The position numbers and the translations under genes are program-made. A DNA stretch of 15,109 nt from Pseudorhodobacter antarcticus (GTDB lineage Bacteria; Pseudomonadota; Alphaproteobacteria; Rhodobacterales; Rhodobacteraceae). The notes under the pieces are model-generated. The model was not told where the DNA came from, searched no databases, and saw nothing but the letters and a program-made list of their open reading frames with translations. The DNA lies in assembly GCA_945860375.1 (NCBI GenBank), contig CAMAQR010000078.1, positions 1 to 15,109 of the forward strand. Reading direction: 5' to 3'. This document shows positions 1 to 6,367 of this stretch, in pieces (position 1 is the first letter of the stretch; the number at the start of each line of letters is the position of its first letter).

Positions 1-455
1 TTGCCATTCTGAAAGTTGGCCCGGGCCTGACGTTTGCTTTGCGTGAGGCAATTTATGGGCTTGATCGCATCGCATCGTTTCTGAGCGACGTGCCTCATTG
101 CGAAACGTTGCAAAATGGGATGGAGCAGTTGATGCTGCGTGATCCGCAAAATTGGGAAAAATACTACCATGGCACTGAAGCCAACCTGCGCCTGCAACGC
201 CATTTCAGCTATAGCGACCGCATTCGCTAGTACTGGCCGCACGTTGATGCCAAAGCGGCCGTCAACGCTTTGATGGCGCGCTTGCCCGACAAGCCAATTT
301 CCGAAACCCTGATCAGTCAATACATAGGCGCGCGCTATCCTGACGTCGCTGAAGGCCGGCTTGTTGCAACGCCGCACAACATTCTTATCGCGCATGTGCA
401 AGCAGTGATCGAAACTTACGCGCGCGCCTGCCATTCTCTTGGCTCTGGCGTTTAG
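1..455 (+). pseudogene. kbaZ: D-tagatose-bisphosphate aldolase non-catalytic subunit (KbaZ/GatZ-like), 3' part with in-frame stop
   Basis: The gene enters from the left edge, so its 5' part is not visible. Reading frame 3 gives KVGPGLTFALRE, then KYYHGTEANLRLQRHFSYSD, then YWPHVDAKAAVNALMARLP and SQYIGARYP. These match the C-terminal part of the KbaZ/GatZ family, which partners the class II tagatose-1,6-bisphosphate aldolase KbaY/GatY in galactitol and amino-sugar breakdown. The frame is broken by TAG at 228-230, where the family has the first Tyr of the conserved RYYWPH motif. Coding similarity resumes at once after the stop and runs to the natural end at 455. A TAC to TAG change would explain this. 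It is most likely a recent pseudogene; a sequencing error or readthrough cannot be excluded. The downstream deoR-like and agaS genes fit an aga/gat operon. Confidence 0.85.
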
Positions 456-515
456 CATTTTTCACAGGTCACCCTTCTCTCCAAGGCGAGTAAAGGTTAT
501 GTAGGTACGAGCAGA

Positions 516-534
516 GCCACCATAACTTGGTGGC
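516..534. repeat. Short inverted repeat downstream of the kbaZ remnant
   Basis: GCCACC (516-521) and GGTGGC (529-534) form a perfect 6-bp stem around a 7-nt loop. There is no T-run after it, so it is not a convincing intrinsic terminator. It lies in the 181-bp stretch between the kbaZ stop and the first recognisable repressor remnant, where no other feature was seen and where the repressor's DNA-binding domain would be expected. Confidence 0.3.
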
Positions 535-636
535 GACTTGATGTCGGCCGATACGATGCGCGACAAGACCTACCTGCTCGATCTGATGTTGGCGCCACAC
601 CAACCAGATCCGGCGCCAGAATGGCATGAAACTACT

Positions 637-1223
637 TTTAATGTTAAATTCTGCGAAAAATGTTGTGATATTACATCTCTTGAAGATAGTTCCGGCCGCA
701 TTTCGAACATGGTCGCTCGCCTATTCCCGATTTGGGTTCAACAACACAGCTTTTTGCTCGGTAGCTTCGCGACCATTCGGGGCGAACTATTCTCATCGCT
801 GGGCTTAACATCGTCGAGGCTCTATGGGGCAGCGCTCATTATATGATCATGGTGCAGGGGGGAACTTTACGTTTCGAAGCTAGGGCATTGACCGGGCTCC
901 CTCTTGAAAGCTCGCTGTAAAACATGTAGTTTGAAGTAGCGTATTTTGGTGCCGACAGCATTGATCCTGAGTTGGGATTGAGCACGTTCAACGAGGCTGA
1001 GGCCCACCAGTGCCTCACGATGATGGCGGCCTGTCAACGTGTCGTCGTTCTGGTGGACTCGACGAAATTCCGGGCGCCAAGTCTGCATCGGTTTTGCAAT
1101 ATCGACCAGATCGACGCGATTGTCACCGACAGCAATATTCCCGATGCCGTCGCTAAAAAGTTACTGGATCAGGGGGTAAACCTTCTGATCGCCAACCTCA
1201 GCCCAAGTGAGACATTATTATGA
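637..1223 (+). pseudogene. Decayed DeoR/AgaR-family transcriptional repressor
   Basis: Frame 3 reads as the effector-binding domain of a DeoR-type sugar repressor: LGSTTQLFAR, then RTILIAGLNIVEALWGSAHY, MVQGGTLRFEARALTG, VAYFGADSIDPELGLSTFNE, RVVVLVDSTKF and IDAIVTDSNIP. It is interrupted by TAG at 762-764, TAA at 918-920 and TAG at 927-929. In each case a C-to-T change from a Gln codon would explain the stop. Upstream of about 722 the similarity moves to frame 1 (FNVKFCEK, GRISNMVARLF), so a frameshift lies near 720-730. No N-terminal winged helix-turn-helix could be recognised in 456-636. The remnant ends in an ATGA overlap with agaS, as in an operon. It is not expected to make a functional repressor. 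Confidence 0.82.
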
Positions 1224-2356
1224 TACCTGCCAACGGCAAGACACCCGGCGCACTGGCAAAGTGGCGCACCTTTCAGGAGGCAACTGCTCAACCCAAGGTT
1301 TGGCGGGCTTGGGCTGGGACGCTTGCAAGCCAAGCAGAGGAGATTTCAACGTGGATCCGGTCGCGTGATTACGACGAGATCTGGTTCTGCGGTGCAGGGA
1401 CGTCGGCCTTTATCGGCGAAACGCTGTCCACATACTTCAACAGCCGGCCAGGGCGCGCAAGGTATCGCTGCGTTGCGACGACTGATCTGGTAAGCTGCCC
1501 CAGAAACTACATACGGCCGCGTGTAAAGGTACTGGTCGTTTCCTTCGGTCGTAGCGGCAACAGTTCTGAAACCATTGGCACGCTTGATCTGCTTGACCGC
1601 CATGCGCCTGATACGGATCGGTTGAATTTTACCTGCAATGCAGACGGGGTTCTTGCGACGCGCAAAGCACCAGGGCCCGGCACGCAGCGTCTTGTCCTAT
1701 TGCCGCGTGAGACAAATGATCAGGCGCTTGCGATGACATCAAGCTATAGCACCATGTTGCTAAGTGCATTGGCTTGTCTGGATGATCACCCACCGATGCC
1801 CGTTGCCGAGGCAATATCGCTGTTGGCAAGCGCGGCCGAGGCCGTGATGGCACAATCGCTTGACCTTGCGCGCCCAGCGGGTGCCAAAACGCCGTCGCGC
1901 GCAGTGTTCCTAGGCTCGGGTGTGCTTCAGGGTGCAGCGCACGAAAGCGCCCTGAAGGTGCTGGAACTTTCGGCCGGGGCCATTTCGACACTGTGGGACT
2001 CGACCTTGGGGTTTCGTCATGGTCCAAAAGCCATTGTCGACGCCAACACGAGGGTCCATGTTTTGGTATCTGGCGATGCGCATACTCGGCGTTATGATAT
2101 GGACGCCGCGAACGAGATTAAGGCGCAATATGGAGCAAACACCGTGCTGACCCTTGGTCCCAACAAGCACGAGGTCGATCTACATGTGCCCACTGTCGGC
2201 AACGACGCATGGACAGCAGTCCTTTATGTGGTGGCAGCGCAAATGCAGGCGATTGTCTGGTCCGAGGTATTGGGCCTCGAAATCGACAATCCGTTCAGCG
2301 GCGGCACCGTCAGGCGGGTGGTCGAGGGCGTGATCCTCTACCCAATGGAACAATGA
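1220..2356 (+). CDS. agaS: AgaS-like SIS-domain sugar isomerase/deaminase
   Basis: The 378-residue product has two SIS (sugar isomerase) domains, about residues 52-190 and 226-360. Visible AgaS-type motifs are CGAGTSAFIGE (58-67), SFGRSGNSSET (108-118), ETNDQALAMTSS (164-175), HESALKVLELSAG (241-253) and the LGFRHGPK loop (263-270). AgaS proteins are cytoplasmic and act on galactosamine-6-phosphate, deaminating and isomerising it to tagatose-6-phosphate. The length is normal for the family and the frame is uninterrupted. The ATG overlaps the stop of the decayed repressor (ATGA), and the stop overlaps the ATG of the ROK fragment (ATGA), so it sat in the middle of a tightly coupled operon. Its partners on both sides are broken, so its expression and usefulness are uncertain. 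A related SIS deglycase/deaminase (FrlB-like) is less likely given the motifs. Confidence 0.85.
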   Translation: MIPANGKTPGALAKWRTFQEATAQPKVWRAWAGTLASQAEEISTWIRSRDYDEIWFCGAGTSAFIGETLSTYFNSRPGRARYRCVATTDLVSCPRNYIRPRVKVLVVSFGRSGNSSETIGTLDLLDRHAPDTDRLNFTCNADGVLATRKAPGPGTQRLVLLPRETNDQALAMTSSYSTMLLSALACLDDHPPMPVAEAISLLASAAEAVMAQSLDLARPAGAKTPSRAVFLGSGVLQGAAHESALKVLELSAGAISTLWDSTLGFRHGPKAIVDANTRVHVLVSGDAHTRRYDMDAANEIKAQYGANTVLTLGPNKHEVDLHVPTVGNDAWTAVLYVVAAQMQAIVWSEVLGLEIDNPFSGGTVRRVVEGVILYPMEQ

Positions 2357-2460
2357 ACCATCAGATGTATGGCGGAATCGACCTTGGCGGAACAAGAATC
2401 GAGGCTTGTCTTTTCGATGCAAATCTTGTTCCGCTGAAGTCGCGCCGCATTGCATCCCTG
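2353..2460 (+). pseudogene. N-terminal fragment of a ROK-family sugar kinase
   Basis: The ATG overlaps the agaS stop. The first ~35 codons read MYGGIDLGGTRIEACLFDAN followed by LVPLKSRRIAS. This is the N-terminal phosphate-binding strand and DxGGT motif of ROK kinases, which phosphorylate glucose, N-acetylglucosamine, N-acetylmannosamine and similar sugars. From about 2455 the frame loses all ROK similarity and turns Arg/Ser-rich and unstructured. It then runs open, antisense, into the monooxygenase gene. A normal ROK kinase is about 300 residues, so roughly 90% is missing. The break marks the border between the amino-sugar remnant and the next gene block. The exact breakpoint between 2440 and 2500 cannot be fixed by eye. 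Confidence 0.8.
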
Positions 2461-2490
2461 TCGCCGCGGCGTGTATCGTGCCGCCGCTAC

Positions 2491-2519
2491 GGTTCCCCAC
2501 GCGATGAGGCGCGTGGACC
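2491..2519 (-). terminator. Stem-loop after the monooxygenase gene, possible terminator
   Basis: CCACGCG (2497-2503) and CGCGTGG (2510-2516) form a perfect 7-bp GC-rich stem with the 6-nt loop ATGAGG. GGT (2491-2493) and ACC (2517-2519) extend it across a 3-nt bulge. It begins about 20 nt past the stop codon of the leftward monooxygenase gene. No clear U-tract follows on the minus strand, so termination is only suggested. It also sits at the border of the truncated kinase fragment. Confidence 0.4.
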
Positions 2520-2539
2520 TAGTCCAGATCACGGGTCCG

Positions 2540-4339
2540 TCAACCCAGATGATGGGTCTGTGGGGTGCCATAGACTGGCGTCGGGATGCCTTCCATCCTT
2601 GCCTTTAGCTGCAGGGACAAAAATTGGGAATAATGGCGCGACTGGTGCAGGTTGCCGCCGTGGAACCACAGGCCGTTTTGGTGGGTTGGCTTCCACATAT
2701 TGCGTTGTTCGCCCACCCAAGGGCCGGGATCCTTGGTGGTGGCAGACCCAATCCCCCAGCATTTGCCCACCTTGTCGGCTACATCCTGCCCGATCAGGTC
2801 TGCCGCCCAGCCGTTCATCGAGCCAAAGCCCGTGGCATAGACGATCACATCGGCGGGCAGCACCGTGCCATCCTCCAGCACCACGGCGTCTTGTGTTATC
2901 TCCTTCACATTGCCATGCGCCAGCTTGATCTTGCCGTCGATGATCAACTGACTTGCCCCCACGTCGATGTAATACCCCGACCCGCGCCGCAGGTATTTCA
3001 TCGACAGGCCGGAATTGTCATCGCCATAATCCAGCCAGAACCCGGCCTTCTTCAGCGCTGCGTAAAAGGTGGAATCGCGCTCGCGCATCTTTTGGGTAAG
3101 TTCGGTCTGGCCCTTGTGCATGATGCGGTAGGGCATGCTGGCCGAGATCATGTCGGCCTTGTCGGTGGTGATACCTGCCCGCAGGGCGCGTTCCGAATAA
3201 AGTTCGCCCATCCCGATGTCCATCAGCGTGTCGGACTTCACAATCATCGTGGAGGACCGCTGCACCATGGTCACATCAACATCGTTCTCCCAAAGGGCGG
3301 CGCTGATGTCATGGGCCGAATTGTTCGACCCGATCACAACGGCCCGCTTGCCCTTGAAAGCATCAGGTCCGGGGTGTCTGGAAGAGTGGTGCTGTTCGCC
3401 CTTGAACTGCGCCATGCCCTGAAATTTCGGCATATTGGCCTTGGCCGACATGCCGGTGGCCAACACCAGTTGCTTGGGCTTGAGGGTGACTTCGCTGCCA
3501 TCGCGGTCAACTACCACCGTCCATTCGCGTGCTTTCTCATCGTAAGAGGCATGTTTGCAGGTGGTCTTTGTCCAGTAATTCAGCTCCATGACCTTGGTGT
3601 ACATTTCCAGCCAGTCGCCAATCTTGTCCTTGGGTGCGAAAATCGGCCAATTCGGCGGGAAGGGCAGATAGGGCAGATGGTCATACCAGACCGGGTCATG
3701 CAGACAGAGGGATTTGTAGCGGTTGCGCCAACTGTCACCGGGCCGGGCGTTCTTCTCGACGATAATGGTCGGCACCCCCAGTTGCCGCAGCCGCGCGCCC
3801 AAGGCGATACCGCCCTGCCCACCGCCAATTATCAAAACTTCGGGCTGTTGCATGGTGCCCAAGTCGCGCGCCTCGGCGTCACGCTCTTCGGCCCAAGTCG
3901 GTCGATGCTTGTCGGAACCGTGCCTGGCGCCAAGAGGTCGGTCGTCCCCCAAAGGTTCCTCGTGGCCCTTCAACGCCATCATCGAGGTGAGAAGCGTCCA
4001 AATCTTGCCAGCCTTCAGGCGGATCAGGCCATAACCCCGCGCCACCCCCGTCTCGAAGGTGATCCAGGCGGTCACAACACCGGCCTCCTCGGTCACCGCC
4101 TCGCCGTTTGCGATCTGCCAATTCGATGGCTTGGTCGCCGCCAATTGATGGCGCAGCATATGGGCCACCTCGTCGCGGCCTTCGACGGTCTTAATGTTCC
4201 AAGTGAAAGTGACAAGGTCACGCCAATAACAGTCTTCCTGAAACATCGCCACGGTGCTGTCAATGTCACCGGCCGTGAGTGCCGCCCCAAACTCTGTCAG
4301 GATCGCCGAGACCTGATCCTCCATCGTCGTGTCGAGCAT
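2540..4339 (-). CDS. Flavin-containing monooxygenase with N-terminal NTF2/SnoaL-like domain
   Basis: The product is 599 residues. Residues 1-130 look like an NTF2/SnoaL-like cone domain. Residues 165-599 form a class B flavoprotein monooxygenase with the FAD motif IGGGQGG (171-177), a second Rossmann motif for NADPH, VIGSNNSA (335-342), and the FMO-type ATGFGSMNG (502-510). The FMO fingerprint region is FKGEQHHSSRH (312-322), which has the F-x-G-x-x-x-H spacing but ends in His. Such enzymes use O2 and NADPH to oxygenate an N, S or carbonyl carbon. There is no signal peptide, so it is cytoplasmic. The ATG has a strong Shine-Dalgarno, AGGGAGGA (4345-4352), 5 nt upstream. It follows the PhyH gene on the same strand after a 133-nt gap and probably shares its promoter. 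The substrate is unknown. Confidence 0.88.
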   Translation of the reverse strand: MLDTTMEDQVSAILTEFGAALTAGDIDSTVAMFQEDCYWRDLVTFTWNIKTVEGRDEVAHMLRHQLAATKPSNWQIANGEAVTEEAGVVTAWITFETGVARGYGLIRLKAGKIWTLLTSMMALKGHEEPLGDDRPLGARHGSDKHRPTWAEERDAEARDLGTMQQPEVLIIGGGQGGIALGARLRQLGVPTIIVEKNARPGDSWRNRYKSLCLHDPVWYDHLPYLPFPPNWPIFAPKDKIGDWLEMYTKVMELNYWTKTTCKHASYDEKAREWTVVVDRDGSEVTLKPKQLVLATGMSAKANMPKFQGMAQFKGEQHHSSRHPGPDAFKGKRAVVIGSNNSAHDISAALWENDVDVTMVQRSSTMIVKSDTLMDIGMGELYSERALRAGITTDKADMISASMPYRIMHKGQTELTQKMRERDSTFYAALKKAGFWLDYGDDNSGLSMKYLRRGSGYYIDVGASQLIIDGKIKLAHGNVKEITQDAVVLEDGTVLPADVIVYATGFGSMNGWAADLIGQDVADKVGKCWGIGSATTKDPGPWVGEQRNMWKPTHQNGLWFHGGNLHQSRHYSQFLSLQLKARMEGIPTPVYGTPQTHHLG

Positions 4340-4472
4340 GGGTGTCCTCCCTCAAGTTATCCCTCAGGCAGACTGGCGCATTTCTGCCGAAATGAACAAA
4401 GAAATTACGACATCAAGGATACGCTTCATGAGATGGCGCTTGCCCTTGATCTGCCCCGCGGGTTCATCGAAA

Positions 4473-5309
4473 TCAGTGCTGACCTGTCAAATCGTCCTGC
4501 GTGGCACCGCACGGGCCACCCTCCATGTTCACCGCAATCTCATGCTTGGCGCCATCAAAACTCAACGCCTCATAATAGTGGCTCATCTCGATCGTGCTTT
4601 TCGGGACGTAGTGGAAGATGAGCGAGCGGCGGAAGCGGTCGGCGCTGGTATTTGGCGTTGAACCATGGATAACGCTGCCGTTGAAAAACAGCACGTCACC
4701 CGCCTTAAGCCGCATCATCTGTGGATGAAGTCCCGGCGGCGGTTCCACATGCTCGGTGGTGAAGGAAAGGGAGGGGTCGGCCATCTCGGGACAGACAATG
4801 TCCAGTGATGCCGTTTGCGGAACAAACATCATGCCGCCGTTGTCTTCGTCGGCATCGTCGACCGCCACCCATGCTGCCATGCAGGTCCCCGGCTTGACGC
4901 GCAGATAGAAATTATCCTGATGCAGGTCCTGCCCACGCGCCCCGGGTGGCTTGAAGTAGAACATCGAACTGCAGGCGAACGGCTCTTCTGCGAAGAGTTC
5001 GGCCAGAATCGGCCGCAACCTAGCATCGCGCATGTATCGCATCGCAAGTCGCCCGACCGGTTTGTCTACATGTTTATGCGGACTCAACATCCGCGGATAG
5101 AAGGAGAGCGGGTCGATTGACACCGCAGGCGCCCCCTCACGTGCCTTCGGCACGTCAGACAAACCGGGCACCGGCCCATCCTTGGCAGCCGCCATGAAGG
5201 TCGAGCGGATGTCGTCGACCTCGTCTGCGCTGAAAAGACCGCGCATTGCAAGGAAACCGTCGCGGTCAAACTGGGCGCGTTGCACGCCTGAGAGCATAAT
5301 CCTGTTCAA
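4473..5309 (-). CDS. PhyH-family Fe(II)/2-oxoglutarate dioxygenase
   Basis: The 278-residue protein is a phytanoyl-CoA dioxygenase (PhyH) family member. The iron facial triad is visible as H130-x-D132 (LHQDNFYLR) and H215 (SVIHGSTPN). R226/R228 (ADRFRRSLIFHY) sit where the arginine that binds 2-oxoglutarate is expected. The N-terminal RAQFDRDGFLAMRGLFS is typical. These enzymes are cytoplasmic and couple 2-oxoglutarate decarboxylation to hydroxylation of a small molecule. The chosen start is TTG at 5309, because the near-perfect Shine-Dalgarno AAAGGAGGT (5315-5323) lies 5 nt away. The next ATG (5297) would leave that site 17 nt distant. It is transcribed away from the AraC gene and ahead of the monooxygenase, suggesting two successive oxidations of one substrate. 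The substrate is not recognisable. Confidence 0.88.
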   Translation of the reverse strand: MNRIMLSGVQRAQFDRDGFLAMRGLFSADEVDDIRSTFMAAAKDGPVPGLSDVPKAREGAPAVSIDPLSFYPRMLSPHKHVDKPVGRLAMRYMRDARLRPILAELFAEEPFACSSMFYFKPPGARGQDLHQDNFYLRVKPGTCMAAWVAVDDADEDNGGMMFVPQTASLDIVCPEMADPSLSFTTEHVEPPPGLHPQMMRLKAGDVLFFNGSVIHGSTPNTSADRFRRSLIFHYVPKSTIEMSHYYEALSFDGAKHEIAVNMEGGPCGATQDDLTGQH

Positions 5310-5314
5310 TGCCG

Positions 5315-5323
5315 ACCTCCTTT
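5315..5323 (-). promoter_or_regulatory. Ribosome binding site that sets a TTG start
   Basis: AAAGGAGGT read on the minus strand matches almost the full anti-Shine-Dalgarno sequence. It is 5 nt from the TTG at 5309, which decides the start of the PhyH dioxygenase. Confidence 0.7.
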
Positions 5324-5335
5324 AAGATTGAAAGA

Positions 5336-5363
5336 ACAATAGCAAGGCACAGCGCCTTGCCAA
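5336..5363 (-). promoter_or_regulatory. Predicted promoter of the PhyH-FMO genes with embedded dyad
   Basis: On the minus strand TTGGCA (5358-5363) and TATTGT (5336-5341) lie 16 bp apart, a reasonable sigma-70 layout. It would give a leader of about 20 nt ending in the strong ribosome binding site. The perfect inverted repeat GCAAGGC-acagc-GCCTTGC (5342-5360) fills the spacer and touches the -35 box, so a bound protein would affect this promoter. A second small palindrome, TGCAT-c-ATGCA, is at 5367-5377. The divergent AraC protein is the natural candidate regulator; that link is inference. Confidence 0.5.
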
Positions 5364-5384
5364 TGGTGCATCATGCAGAAAGCA

Positions 5385-5390
5385 TATAAT
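5385..5390 (+). promoter_or_regulatory. Consensus -10 box close to the AraC-family start
   Basis: A perfect TATAAT ends 8 nt before the ATG of the AraC gene and no Shine-Dalgarno is visible between them. If this box is used, the transcript would start at or within a few bases of the ATG and be leaderless. A matching -35 at 17 bp is not evident; TTGCCA at 5357-5362 is 22 bp away. Confidence 0.35.
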
Positions 5391-5398
5391 ATCGTGCT

Positions 5399-6232
5399 AT
5401 GATAAACTTCACCACTCCTACTGAATCGGCGGGCATCGAACTTCTGGCCGGGCACTTTCATGAAGGATCAAGCTACCGCATCGTCCGCCGCGATGGCGTT
5501 GGCGACTGGCTGCTCATCGCCACGGTCAGCGGCAAGGGCCGCTTCGCATATGCCGGCGGAGAACTCATAACAGAGCCTGGCGAGTGGGTGCTGATCCGCC
5601 CTGGAACTCCCCATGGCTACGGCGTCGAAGCGTCGCTGAAGCGGTGGGAACTCCTCTGGGTCCATTTTCAGCCACGCGCCCACTGGCTGCCATGGCTCGA
5701 CTGGCCGGCGGTCAGCCCTGGGCTCTTCAAGCTCACGATCCACGATGATAAAACGATGGGCCGCTTCCGCGAAGTGTACCGGCTCTTTGCCGGTGATCTC
5801 CGCCGCAGCGAAGCCTTTGCGATGAATGCACTTGAGGCCCTGCTTCTCGAATGCGATCACCATAACCCACTGGCTGCGATGTCCAGTTACGATCAGCGTA
5901 TCCGACGTGCGATCAACTACATCGAGCGCAACCTCGCCCGGAAAGTCACGCTCGCTGATGTCGCCACCGCCGTCGGCCTTTCCACATCGCGCCTAGCACA
6001 TCTCTTTCGCGAGCAATCCGGCCAAACGCCGCAGCAGCATCTCGAGGGCCTCCGAATGCAGCGTGCCACAGAACTGCTCAAGAGGACTGGCTTGAGCATC
6101 AAGCTGATCGCGGATTCGGTTGGTTTCGACAGCCAGTTCTATTTCTCGCAACGTTTCAAGGCTCGGACTGGCCAAAGTCCGAGAGACTTTCGCTCCAGTG
6201 CCAAAAGCAGAACGGATGCTGGGTCACCGTGA
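5399..6232 (+). CDS. AraC-family transcriptional regulator
   Basis: The 277-residue protein has an N-terminal cupin-like effector domain (about 20-100, with the typical GEWVLIRPGTPHGY at 61-74 and WVHF at 87-90). The C-terminal double helix-turn-helix spans about 168-265: LADVATAVGLSTSRLAHLFR, then IKLIADSVGFDSQFYFSQRF and the closing TGQSPRDFR. This is the standard architecture and length of AraC regulators that bind a small inducer and activate catabolic genes. It is divergent from the PhyH dioxygenase across 89 bp and convergent with the ABC operon. Likely targets are the PhyH-FMO genes and perhaps the transporter. The start is the first in-frame ATG; it lacks a Shine-Dalgarno. The effector is unknown. 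Confidence 0.9.
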   Translation: MINFTTPTESAGIELLAGHFHEGSSYRIVRRDGVGDWLLIATVSGKGRFAYAGGELITEPGEWVLIRPGTPHGYGVEASLKRWELLWVHFQPRAHWLPWLDWPAVSPGLFKLTIHDDKTMGRFREVYRLFAGDLRRSEAFAMNALEALLLECDHHNPLAAMSSYDQRIRRAINYIERNLARKVTLADVATAVGLSTSRLAHLFREQSGQTPQQHLEGLRMQRATELLKRTGLSIKLIADSVGFDSQFYFSQRFKARTGQSPRDFRSSAKSRTDAGSP

Positions 6233-6367
6233 TATTGCAGCCCTGAATCTTGGTTGTGGGCCATGGGGCGGTGCTCCCCTAACAGCATTTTTGACCGGAT
6301 AGGGCAATCGCCCAAGCTGTATTTAGATTTTAAAAAGACAATTTTCGGTTGAGCAGCAGGGCAGTCT

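Noticed and set aside
590..618. TGGCGCC...GGCGCCA repeat as an insertion-sequence end or operator
   Set aside because: Very short, self-complementary core that is common in GC-rich DNA, and no transposase or target duplication is nearby.
538..636. Open frame starting near 538 as a separate small gene
   Set aside because: No recognisable family for its first ~33 codons and no good ribosome binding site. The later part of the frame (from 637) fits the decayed repressor before its frameshift.
4340..4472. Separate promoter or small gene in the 133-bp gap between the PhyH and monooxygenase genes
   Set aside because: Short open stretches on the minus strand have no ribosome binding site, and no convincing -35/-10 pair could be found, so cotranscription remains the simpler reading.
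2624..4621. 665-codon open frame antisense to the monooxygenase gene
   Set aside because: It mirrors a GC-rich coding strand, its translation is rich in His/Arg/Pro without recognisable motifs, and the opposite strand encodes a clear flavoprotein with good start and ribosome binding site.
6255..6295. Possible intrinsic terminator between the AraC gene and the ABC operon
   Set aside because: Only a 4-bp GGGG/CCCC stem precedes a distant T5 run, and GGGC-aatc-GCCC at 6302-6313 is equally weak; neither is convincing.
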